A DNA stretch of 64,000 bases from Rhodamnia argentea (Eukaryota; Streptophyta; Magnoliopsida; Myrtales; Myrtaceae): the NCBI RefSeq assembly GCF_020921035.1, contig NC_063160.1:19751595-19815594 (forward strand), read 5' to 3'. The notes under the pieces were generated by a model. The model was not told the DNA's origin. It did no database searches and saw only the letters and a list, made by a program, of their open reading frames with translations. Within the stretch, counting starts at the first letter, position 1. Every line of letters begins with the position of its first letter. The translations under genes and the position numbers were made by a program. Shown piece by piece: positions 11,994 through 22,689 of this stretch.

Positions 11994-12144
11994 TCTATGT
12001 GGCGAGATAAAGCTGAGAGGATTTTGTCGGAGAAGAGAGAGATGTAGAGAGACAAGCTCCGAAGACGAGAGCTTTTGGAGAGAGGGGGGGAGGGGGAAGA
12101 GTTGCAATGTTATTGCGGTGAGTTGATGAGAAAGTAGCGGAACA

Positions 12145-12152
12145 TTTATATA
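12145..12152 (-). promoter_or_regulatory. TATA box of the GH3 gene
   Basis: TATATAAA on the minus strand lies 152 bp upstream of the start codon, before a CT-rich leader. Farther up, a TGTCGG at 12777-12782 and a TGTCTC at 13019-13024 (both plus strand) match auxin-response-element cores. Such short words also occur by chance. Confidence 0.5.
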
Positions 12153-15100
12153 GGGGGAAATGGAGAGAGAGTGGAAGGTGACTACACCACTTCCAAAATC
12201 AGAAGCCACCGTTTCGGCCCACTGACAAATGGGAAGGTTTTTAGACTTCTACCTCAGCATTGACCATATATTTATTTTTATTATTTTTATTATTGCTAAC
12301 TTCAAGTGTACTCGAAAAATTCACTCGAATTATGATAAAGTAATCATCGGGAGGGTTTGGACAAAAAAAAAAAAAAATCATCGGGAGGGCATGTTGTCAT
12401 TCCGCACGGTGACAACCGGAAATATTACTATTCTTAAAGCGTCAATTTTTCTTTGATAACGTACGTAATTAATGTCAAACGACGGTCAGTGAATTTCTTT
12501 TTTCATTATGAGATGTTTACTGAGCGAATGGAAAAGAAGGCGGTCCGTCAAATGTAACGGACGTGCAGATCGTTCTCGGTTCACGTACATCTGCTACGAC
12601 ATTCGCCACGCGTGAATTAAGTGTTTAATCACTCGGCCAACCTGCTCTCGACACGGATGGAAACGGTGGGGGAGGGACAACTGGATGAGTGGGACGACTG
12701 AAAAGTGAGAAAAATAATTAGCCACGGAACGCATTGGGGGGAGAAAAACATTAATATAAAAGTGAAAGTGAGAGAGTGTCGGGAATGGAGGGGGACAAGG
12801 TGGGGCCCAGGACACGTAAGCGAGGTCACAGAGGGAGGGGGTGAGGGGGTGCATGTGGGGTTACGTGACCGCCATGTCAGCGGAGCACAGGGAAAGGGGT
12901 CTAGTCGTTGCCCAACCGCGAGGCCCTTTTCGGGTATTTTTGTTGCCCCCCCGATAGAGACGGCTTGCCGCCTCATCAGGCAGTCGCTGCTGCTGCCGCC
13001 ATGCCCTTCTCCTGCTCTGTCTCGGGGGATAAGCATGGCCTCAGAGCAGCAGAGTAAATCGATCTCGATTCAAATTCTAGAGCACGTCGGATAGGTTTCA
13101 TGTTCCAAAAATAAGAGGCACTGATTCCGACGGGTACGTTATAAGTGAAATTTGGAGCTTGGAACGAGTTTCTGTGTTTTTTTTTTGTTCGATGTATTCG
13201 CACGATCACACTGTTTTTTATGACATTCGATGATGATTTACTTTGTTCAAGTTTCATATTTTTTGTGCGCCTAAACGTGGATTCCGATCAATGGATTTTA
13301 GTGGCACGTGATGGTCATTAGAGGTGATGATTCGATTGCAATCGTACAATTGAGACGAGTGAAATATTGGTAAATCTTGAAACCCGTGACACAATAGCTT
13401 CTAGGTTTTAAAATATACATGATAGGTTTCGGGTTTCAAAAATTAAAGAACCGACCGCTCATCCTCCCTCTCTCTTTCATTGTATGCAAAAAAAACACAT
13501 GCATAATACACTGCAAAGACCGGGTCAAACTTCTCCTCTTTCCTCTACTTCGGTAGAGCTGCTTGACGTATCAGTATCTGCCAAACTGCGCAGCATTTCT
13601 CAGCCGACAACTCTCGTGAGCTGGGAAACATGAGTTATACAGGAAGATTGAATGAGAAGGATGACATAGCTCTTTCGAAAAGCTCTTACGTTGTCTTGGT
13701 TCTTTTTGATTGAAACACGCATGGTTTGGGAGAGTCTACTAATAAAAGGTCCCCCCCACCACCCACCACTCTTATACATGAAATGCAATCGGAGTCTCTC
13801 AAACATTTAGACTGATGCAATAAGTCTCAAACCTAATTTAAGAAGTGCCATCGTCATCTAAACCTAATCAAACTTCAGAAAATGTATCTATAATACACAA
13901 GCAAGCCACAAACCGATATCCGAAAGCATGATTTCGGCTGGCTGCCGTGAGTCCAACTTCAAATATTGTTTTCTTGAGAGGACTTGATTGAGTTTACGAA
14001 AGATGTATAGAGTTCAACGAGATCGGTTGAAAGTTTTACGGCTCTCGATGGCATTCGATATATAAGGTTTATAACCTTTGCGATACAAGCATCAACAGGT
14101 ACGTTATAAGCCTTTTGAGGAAATGTGAATTGAACTCATTAATATCTTGCGTGTTAGATGGAAGTTGGAGGAGCTTACTTGTCCCACAAATATTTTTTTG
14201 GTGGAAGTCGTTCTTTGTGGGCTCTAAGTTTGTTCTGAAGTTTGACTATTTTCATAAATAAATAAAAAATATTCATATCACGAGAACACATTTGCACGAT
14301 CCCTCATCTTGTCATTCCATGCATATGGTGTTATTCTTTTTCTGGCTCTTCTCCCCTTTGTGCATGCATAGATTTCACTTCATTTTCGCCCAACACTTTC
14401 TTCTTTTTCCGTTGTGGAATATCTCGAGAAGTGACACGGTGAAAACGGGCAGGCACGAGTAAACTCGCAAAGACGCACGCGTCTGTGAAGCTTTTGTCAC
14501 GTCCTGGGTCGAGATGAATTCGAGACCATGAGAATCGACGAGGATATGGGGTTTCGTCCTTATCATGCCTCCCTCAGAGCAAAACTTATTTTACTCCCTC
14601 TTGTTTGTAGGGAAGGAACATCTTGCTTCTATTAATACAACAAGAATTCCGTCGCCTATTGATGGAAAGCTCCAGTACATTAATGGCTGCAACCGGGAGC
14701 TATTTCCCAAGTTTTTCGTTCAATGGGGAGAAAAAAACAATTTAACTTAATTTCAGGGGAGGGAATTTTAATTTCTTGCACACAGCGAAGAATTAGATTG
14801 GAAGGTAACCGCCACAAGATTCATCAAGATTCGCTGCCCTGTAGTTTAACAGGAGAATCACGTGTGGCCGACTTCGACTGCGGTTTCTGAATTTCTTTCT
14901 AGGGTTTACTTTTGAATTTTCAAGAATTTCAAGAGGACAGCATGGATTGCTTGCTCCGAGTGTACACATGCAGCTGCTAAAACGGTCGGCGCAAGTAAAG
15001 GTCGATCCAGGAGGCGATGAGTCCTGGAATCCGACAGTCCACCACTGGATCGTTCGATCCCGTCCTCCTAATCAATGCCCTAAACTGGATTGTCCGTGAC

Positions 15101-16300
15101 CGTCCATCCCAAAAATGATTTTCCAAATAAAATAGTTCGTTTGAGCAATTATCTCGATGATAGAATAGGAATAACAAAGCTAAGCCACCATAAAAACTCT
15201 GTCGAGCGATCAAAGGGCGTACCCAATCATGAAATGTCGCTTGGCAAATCTCGGCAAGCGTCCCCTGGCACAATAGACACTCCTTTTCCATCTAGAACTA
15301 GTTCCATCACGTAAAAAGAAATCTTGCTCCAGAGATAGATATGATACCCAACCAAAAATGGAAAACCAGTAGACGGACGGGGATTAGTCCGTTTACCTAA
15401 TTCTCGAAAGGATTTTCCTACATTATTGTCGATGGGTTCATTGCCTAAGGAATTCCTAACTTTACTTCAAATTGCAGCCATAATATTTTCCCTAATGATT
15501 ATTTTTGCTATCCTAATTCGTCGACCATTTTGTTCTCGTGTTTTCAAGCGCAAAGATCGCTTGAGGGAGCGCTCAGGAAGATTGCTTGGCACACATAGCG
15601 AGAGATAAGAAGACAAAACGATACGATGATGTACGCTCACGTACCCAGGCCCATGCCTCTTCCTGAGACACGGTCGGACAACATTGCCAATGGGGCAGAG
15701 GGACATTACATTAGGGCTGACGTCAGCAACAGATTTTGTCTAACATATAACTAAGTTTTTTTTTTTTTTTGGGGTCCAAAACATGTAACTAGGCTCAGCC
15801 ACTCATATTCACAACGCTTATGGCTTTCGTCATTCGTTTTTTTTTTTTTTTTCTGTCCTTCCAACACCCAGCAAGTTCCATGGCAGATTCTGAATTTTAC
15901 ATAGACAACTTGATAAAAATAATACAAGACAGAGGGAGAAATACAGACGAAAAGGGCTGCTACAAGGTGGCCGATTCAAAGAGAAAGACTGCGTTTAACC
16001 GTCCCCATCACTTTAGTCAATGAAAAAAGATTCAAACTCACATAATCAACTCGCGTGCGCCGACATTCTCGGATATTCATCGCGCTCTTAAGACTTCTCC
16101 AAATAAATAACCAAACGATTCTTCCCAGCGACTACCTTCGCATGTAGTTTAGGGTTCTGTTTCCAACAGTTCTTATTCAAAGGCTACGTAATGATGTCGA
16201 GGAGACAGGCTTAGCATTGACTCGAACCTTTAACTTAAGTTGATCGGGATGGATAATGTAACGACAACGTAAACGTATCCAGGGTCCTTGAGGAGGGAGA
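12153..16300. other. GH3 promoter region, then gene-poor spacer
   Basis: The first kilobase is the probable GH3 promoter. The word 'atcatcgggaggg' occurs twice (about 12343 and 12377) around an A run, so it may be a decayed retroposon tail. A stretch at 14980-15610 has medium-length open frames on both strands, including a hydrophobic one (15426-15608 +), but I could not assign it to any nuclear, plastid or mitochondrial gene. Nothing else was recognised. Confidence 0.4.
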
Positions 16301-16851
16301 ATTGTCTAAAAAGTATTAAATCTATTGCGCTTTTGCTAATTCAGTTTTAAACTTTTTAAGTTTGCCTCACCCTGCTGGTGTGGATAATTTTTAATAATAC
16401 TTTAATATTTTTGTGATTTTTTTCTTTCTTCTTTTTTTCCCCCTTTCTTCTTCTTTTTTGCTAGTGGCCGGGCGAGTTGGCCTTGCTTGGGTGAGGGTTG
16501 CCGTCGCTCGCCACAAGTGAGGCCCGGCTAGGCGAGGGCTCGCCTTGCTAGATTTGGCCCGGGCAAGGCTAACTCTCGCCCGGCCGAGCCTCGTGTGTGG
16601 CAAGCGAGGGCATTCCTTGCCCAAGTGAGGCTAGCCCGCCTAGCCATGGCCAGCCATCGCTCGTGGCTGGTGGTCGGCCACCGGCAAAAGGAAGAAGAGA
16701 TGGAAAGAAAAAAAAATTAGAAATTTCAAGACGAAGTTGGTCGGATGACTTAATTGGCAAAATGTGAAATGGCTTAGGATTCGATTGGCAAAATCGAAAG
16801 GTTTAAGACCGAATTGGTAAAAGTGCAAAAGATTTTGAACTTTTTCGACAA
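16301..16851. mobile_element. MITE-like element with ~65-bp inverted ends and GC-rich core
   Basis: The left end (16301-16367) starts ATTGTCTAAAAAGTATTAAA. The right end, reverse complemented, starts AATTGTCGAAAAAGTTCAAA. Both continue through CTAATTCAGTTTTAAAC / CCAATTCGGTCTTAAAC to TTTGCC. Between them lies a GC-rich core (16465-16685) rich in 'ggcgag', 'gcccgg' and 'cgagg' words. No protein is encoded: the open frames in the core are low-complexity by-products. The arms share the CAATTYRGTCYTAAAC motif with 6075-6337. I recall similar GC-core repeats from Eucalyptus, but that is memory, not a search. Confidence 0.6.
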
Positions 16852-17955
16852 TTTTTCCCCCTCGAGAATGATGACTAATTCATGCCTAATCGAAAGATAA
16901 TAATAATCTAGGCAATCCTTAGCGGACTAACGCCTCCGCCGGGCTCGTAATTTCCAACCCGAGAGAAGACTCAGCAATGGCGTGCCCCAAAGGCCACGGC
17001 AATGCCTTTCTTGCCGGCCTCGAAGAGCAAGAGTTGGAAATTAGCGGCGACTTCTCACCTTCCTCTTGGCTTTTACTTACGATTTCAAGGGGGTTAGGTG
17101 TAATCCCGATCTTCTAAAAGGCGAGACCTTGACTTTAACCCCCAATAACTCCGCAGAAGGAACGGAAGTGAAGAAATTCTAGTTAAAACGCACTTCTCGC
17201 TTCGATCGATATGCACACACGTCGAGCTCGAGACGGGTGTGGCTTCACCAATAGTCTGGTCTCGTGGCGATGTCTTGCACCGAAATGGCCAGACATCTAA
17301 CGACGGTGTGTCCGGCCATATCGAGACGTAAATGGCTTCTTCTGCTGTGCTCTGAGAGGTTGGTGGGTCGTGGTTTCCTTGCATTTTTAACACGTCGTCG
17401 TGGGCGGTTTAGGCAGATCGAGAACTTTGACAAAAGATGTCGCTTGAATTGGCAGAAGTTAGACTCCGCTGGCGACGTCGCTTTTGAACGTCCAGGCGAC
17501 TTGATGTGCTCATCTATTTTTCAACCTTTTTTTCTGCTGAGTAAGCCTTTTGCTTGACGTCGATAATCACTTCCGAGTTCCGACCAAGAATAAGAAAAGA
17601 GAAAGGTCGATAACGACCAAAAGTTATTAATTCAGTGTTGTCGTGGCATGCTTTGGAGCTAATTGACTATTGATTAAGATATGATTGTCAATAACAACTG
17701 TTAAATCATCAACAGCCATGCCATTGGATTGAAACAAGGGGAGGGGTGATATACGCCTACGAGAGGGATAATCCTCCCTATGTTATATATGTAATGAAAA
17801 GATATTAACAACTGCATATAATGTGAGGTTAATTAGTGAGACATTTCACTACTCCTGATTTACCTATCTGGATTCTCAAAAATGATTTCCCATCATATCC
17901 TAAAAAAATAAAAATAAAAATAAAAGATGGGGTGGGGGGTTGTATACAAATGGAT
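16852..17955. other. Spacer, no gene recognised
   Basis: Short open frames around 17094-17557 on both strands lack recognisable motifs. The remainder is AT-rich. Confidence 0.4.
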
Positions 17956-18622
17956 GCGTTTGGTTCCGCATTATTGCCAAAGCTCCTTGGGCAAATGCAA
18001 ATGGCTTGTGATAAAATTTTTGGAGAGCTTTGGAGAGATGCAATTGTATCTCCAAAGCTCTCCAAAGGCCTTTAGCCTAAACGCGATCCCCGAGCACTTT
18101 GGAATGCGGCATTTCCAGAACGCAAATACAATTTTTTTATTCCAACTTTGCCTTCGCTCAACTTTCATAATTCTGAAAATGTCCCTACCTAACGCGATGT
18201 CAACGGCGAGCATCCGGCGAGGTCGGACGTAGCTATCGGGGAGCCAGATTTGACATCGGCACTCGACCTTAAGTGACGCGGCCCGGGTCGCGCGAACCCG
18301 AGCGGCCGTAGCCCGAGTCGTGTCAACGCAGGCAACTTGGTTTGGGATCGTCAACCTAGGCGAGGCCGGCAACATCCAAATGTAGCCTAGCCGGAGGCCC
18401 GCCGATCGCTAGTTCTTTGCCAGTTTTGAGTATTTTTCTTATAAAAAAAACAAAAATGATTTCCAAAGTGTGATTTTTCCAAATACCATTTTAGTCAAAG
18501 TTGTTTCTCAATATACTTTAAAATTATAATTTACCAAACACCACTTTTATTTCAAAAAACTCATTTAACCTAAAGGCCTTTGCATTTTTCCAAAGGCATT
18601 TCTCCGAAGCCAAATTAAATGC
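17956..18622. mobile_element. Degenerate inverted-repeat element carrying a GC-rich insert
   Basis: The left end GCGTTTGGTTCCGCATTATTGCC and the right end, reverse complemented GCATTTAATTTGGCTTCGGAGAAATGCC, form degenerate inverted ends of the 'gcgtttggtt' kind. An internal palindromic motif 'tttggagagctttggag...ctccaaagctctccaaa' lies at 18019-18066. A sharply GC-rich block (about 18180-18420) sits inside an otherwise AT-rich element and may be captured sequence. No coding function was recognised. Confidence 0.4.
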
Positions 18623-20223
18623 TCCCAAAAATGGATTTAGAAATTGGAATTTCAATAATCATATTGTAACCGACGAGTAATTGTTTTCTAAAAAGTGAGA
18701 AATATCCAAGTATCCCATAGAAAAAATTATCATGTTATTTAACAGGCCTGAAAAATTATTAGGATCATCATGCCTTTAAAAAGTTCTCATAGTCTCCTAA
18801 AACTGTCCTTATAGATAGAATTCTCACATCATTAAACCGGCATGCGAATCACGAATGGGGGCAGGAAGACTACTTTCGTCATTAAGAATGTCTCAACTTC
18901 ACGTTAAAGCCCTGGACCTTAGCGCACCGGACGACGACCTTCGATCCCCATCAAATCATAGGCCAAAACATATTTATTGTGCTGACAATAATAACACATC
19001 GACCGATTCTCAGGACTTGTACGACATTTAATGTCACACGCATGGCCTTTCACCTTCTTATGCTCTGTTCACAAACTCTTCAATTCCTATGTGACGTGAT
19101 TTAAAACCCCAACGCTCCATTTCTTTGGTCTGTACTTTGCCGCTCTTCCGTACTACGACTGCACGATGTAACATACATCTTGGTCCTCCCTCTTGGGTGA
19201 CTGACAATCAATGATGGGATGACCACACATAATCATTTTGGCTATAACTTAATGGCTCGTAAAAAGATCGCTATTGAGTATCTTCCGATTCTATTAAGAT
19301 GTACATTCCAAAAGAGCATGTAAAATTTATGTATATTTTCTTTTGAGGAGATGGTATGTATATAAAAGAGATATCTCCCACTGTCGCGATGCGAAATACT
19401 TCAACACATCCTCTTACGTGCAAGTTGGATTAGCAATGACAAGTGGAATTTGACCGACACGGCGGGACGTAACCCCTTCTCATATGCAAGTTGAATTAAA
19501 AGTGACACGTAGAATTTGACCGACAGGGGTGGACATGCTAGTGAAAAAAATGGCAAAACCCAGCTACGATACCATGTCAAATTAAAAAAGCAAATACCGA
19601 GCAAACGGAAATCGCCGGGGCGCCATCTTGTTCGAGCTGTATTTCATGCCGTAACCCCATTTAATACACAATATTTATTGAGTATGTAACGTTTTTATTT
19701 GTTTATTTATTTATATAGTTTGAAGAAAGGAGTCCCGAAGAGCGGATGAAACGTGTGAATTTAATTAAGGAGGAGGGAAGGAAGGGGCGTGGAAGGTGAA
19801 TACCGGCAGGGACGCGCTTCGTTCTTGGGTGGCCTCAAATCTCGAAAGTCGAAAAGGCTTTGCATGGTGACCTGGTTTGACCGGGGGACTTACGGGCTCT
19901 TCAAGAGACATCGTGGCACGCGAAAAAAGCTATCGAGTTCCTCCATGCAAATGCAAGTTGCACGAACGGGGGATGTGGGGGGTGGGGGGTCTTACGTGGG
20001 TGTCGACCGAGGATGTTTCCTCCTCGCATCTTCACGTGATAAATATGGGGTTTTTCCCTCCCATTCACACGACCCGGGTAAAAAACAGTTTGGCCCACAC
20101 GTGTTAAAGTGCGTGCCATGTCTACTTGCATTAAAAAAGAAAAACGACAAAAAAAGAAGAAGGAAAAATAGAGATCTTGTCACCAAAAGTGAAAAAGAGC
20201 AACTTTTGAATTAATAACGGGTC
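18623..20223. other. Spacer, no gene recognised
   Basis: AT-rich spacer containing the tandem repeat at 19408-19537. A 141-codon open frame at 19789-20214 (+) begins with GTG, has no recognisable domain and is not supported as a gene. Confidence 0.4.
19408..19537 (+). repeat. Two-copy tandem repeat of ~65 bp
   Basis: Both units share 'gcaagttgRattaRMaRtgacaMgtRgaatttgaccgaca'. The first is about 19408-19472 and the second about 19473-19537. The copies are diverged, so the duplication is not recent. Confidence 0.7.
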
Positions 20224-20361
20224 CTAAATGATCTTTATATTCATGCGATTTCCCTCCGTTTATAATATTTGAGTTTTTAGAACAGTTAGTAATGATTTCG
20301 CGAGATCTTATATCCTAAATCGTAGGAGGAGGGAGACTACATGAATATAAAGATCATTTAG
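20224..20361. mobile_element. Short MITE-like element with perfect 22-bp inverted ends
   Basis: CTAAATGATCTTTATATTCATG at 20224-20245 is exactly repeated in inverse at 20340-20361. The arms continue imperfectly for a further 12-20 bp (cgatttccctccgttta against tagtctccctcctcctacgattta). Total length is 138 bp with no coding potential. Immediately to the right is a small direct repeat, 'agtaYgtgaccacaat', at 20360 and 20382. Confidence 0.7.
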
Positions 20362-21839
20362 TACGTGACCACAATGCAATAGTATGTGACCACAATCCAC
20401 ATGAATGAAGAGCGCAATTTCATGTGAAAGTTGTATACATAGTATTGGAGAGGACCCTCTACCTCTCTTCTTGCTGCGATGTATCTCAGTTGTTGATATC
20501 TATGCCATAATTGAATTTTACAACCCACTCAAGGGGTCTGGATCGATAGGACCCTAAATAGAGACATCGACGGGGTCCAATGTTCCGTGCACATAAAACA
20601 ACGCATGCACGAGTCTGTTTGCTCTCGTCAGTGCAAACAATTCCCCGTGAGCTTTGGCGCGTTTATCATCCGTCGGCGAGGTTAGTGAAGAATTTTCACT
20701 AGTTCGTGTTCGACCGGTGAAAAATGGACTTTGAAGTAGTTAGGAACTTTTAAATGTAACGCATTTAAGGCACGTTTGGATAGAATTTTACGGTTTGCCC
20801 GATCTTAATCTTGCAGGGAACTAATTTTGACTTCGTCTCAACCCAAAACACCGGAGGCTTTTCGCTAAATACAGACGTTGACGCGCATATTCACACTGTA
20901 ATCTTTTTTCATAGTTTTTCAGAATTCGAATGATATCATCAACTTTACCGGTAAGAAAAGTGAACGACCATAAAATTCACATAGATCATAAGTGTCGGGG
21001 GAAAAAAGTGAGGCACGCATGGTCAAGGCGGCTTTGATTTACTGCTTTTGCCACTTTCCAGTCAACCTTGTTAGTCCCCTTCTTTTCCTCCTCGGTCCAA
21101 ATTTAACAGCGGGTCAGCGGTCGGAAGCAAGACTCTTCCGGTCTTCACCCCCATGATTCCAGCGAAAATATCTAGGCGATGTTGCTCCGAAGCTTCTCTC
21201 GGGGAAATCTATGAGTCGACGACACACCATATTCGTCTTTCTGGCGAACAGTCCGGCGTGACGAGGCGATCCTTTTTGAGTCTTCGATGACGACTCCATG
21301 AGCATCATCACGGTCGAAAAAAGGAGAGAGACGCTGGAGGGAAACTTCTGGGTAGGTCCTGCGAGAATTTCTGCTACAGTTTTGTCTGCGAATTCAAGGC
21401 AAGAACTTTCCGGTCTTAGTGACGATGGAAATTGCAGGGAAAAAAAAAAAAGTTGGGTAAAGAAAGGAAGGAAGGAAACCAACGCCGGAATAGTGAAGTC
21501 AAAAGATGAGAATCAACCCATCATGATCGTGGGTCGGTCTAACACCACCGTGAAACACGACACCATTTGGGGTAGTGGGGAGTTCCGAGCCGGTGGAGTT
21601 GGATCAAATCCATGCAAAGGTGAAGTGGGGGACAGGGAGATCGGCGTACCGGTCGATCCACAAAACAACGTGTCGTGTTCTCTTGCATGCATGAATCGGT
21701 CCCCTCGGATTTAGAAATGGCGTATCATTTGTGGCATCATTTTGTCTATCGATTTGATATTTTGATCTCAACGCCACTCCTAATGACAAGATGCACGGCT
21801 AAGTTGTGTTAGTGAAGTCTCACATCGGAGAATTGATGT
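20362..21839. other. Spacer, no gene recognised
   Basis: Several open frames of 60-140 codons overlap on both strands at 21114-21789. None shows a domain or codon pattern that I can support. Confidence 0.4.
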
Positions 21840-21960
21840 GGTGTGGAACGATAAATATATCACAGTTAGCTCATAGCTCATTGATTTAAACGTTTTAAAT
21901 ATCGGTGGGTTAAAACGGATATGTTGACGGGCTCGGACTTAGGTTGAACGTGATTTAATT
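21795..21960 (+). repeat. LTR/TRIM-like repeat fragment
   Basis: The stretch begins 'taagttgtgttagtgaagtctcacatcgg' and continues with 'tgtggtgtggaacgataaatatatcacag', a pattern I associate with ends of short plant LTR elements. Its 3' part is similar to 6588-6672. No second LTR, primer site or coding sequence was found nearby, so it is a solo or truncated copy. Confidence 0.4.
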
Positions 21961-22501
21961 CGCTCAAATACCTAAACATTTTCGCGGACCATGAGCATAT
22001 TTTTTGTTTATTCATTTTTATAAACAATGTAATTGATCATTTTTATGAAAATATTTTTCAAATCATTTAATTTTTTTGAAATAAACGGAGCCCCAACTGT
22101 CTATTCATTCCCCGATCTCGACGGTCTGTGGGACCACCCTATCTCTTGAGCAGAGGTTTAGGTTCGTCCTCAGTTGAAAAATAAAATGGAACACCTAAGA
22201 AGGTACCTTCACATGCCAAGCAGTTTCCCCCTCCTCAGCTCCTCTATTATTGTGAGACAGAATATCGATCGCCACTGAGAACTAACAACCGACGGTCCCT
22301 AGTACGTATGTTGCTGTTCCTCCTCCTCCGATTCGAGAAAACCCGACCTTTCCATCGAACATTCCGCTTGAACAAGAATAACTTCGCCCAGGCGGGGACA
22401 GATGTTACGGGTAGATGGTGTTTTGCTGTTTACGGCCTCTTTAAGAGAGGGCTTTCGTGCGGGGGCCAAAGTGCAAGCAGTTGGAGCCCGAAGAAACATA
22501 A

Positions 22502-22588
22502 TGGGCCAAGGCCCATAAAGTTCATTGACTTTTCCTAATCCAGTTTCCGAAATGGGCCTAATTTGATGGGCTCATGATGATCGGCCCA
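22502..22588 (+). promoter_or_regulatory. Cluster of five site II (TGGGCC/T) motifs before TIP41
   Basis: TGGGCC at 22502 and 22553, TGGGCT at 22567, and the inverse GGCCCA at 22510 and 22583 all fall 100-190 bp before the start codon. Site II words are bound by TCP factors and mark promoters of broadly expressed growth-related plant genes. The count and spacing are seen directly; function is inferred. Confidence 0.6.
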
Positions 22589-22689
22589 AATGTGGATTGG
22601 CGTCGGGCTGCGGCCGCCGAGTTAAACCGCCGGCGCGCAGGGGACTGATTGTGATTTCGGGTAGAGGACGAGACGAGAGGGTTGCGGCG

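Noticed and set aside
12343-12389. Possible retroposon: direct repeats of 'atcatcgggaggg' around an A run
   Set aside because: Only about 20 bp lies between the repeats, which is too little to support an insertion. Slippage is as likely.
12705-13094. A 129-codon plus-strand frame upstream of the GH3 gene
   Set aside because: It overlaps minus-strand frames of equal length in G-rich promoter sequence, and no motif was recognised.
19789-20214. A 141-codon plus-strand frame
   Set aside because: It begins with GTG rather than ATG, has no recognisable domain, and lies in repeat-rich spacer.
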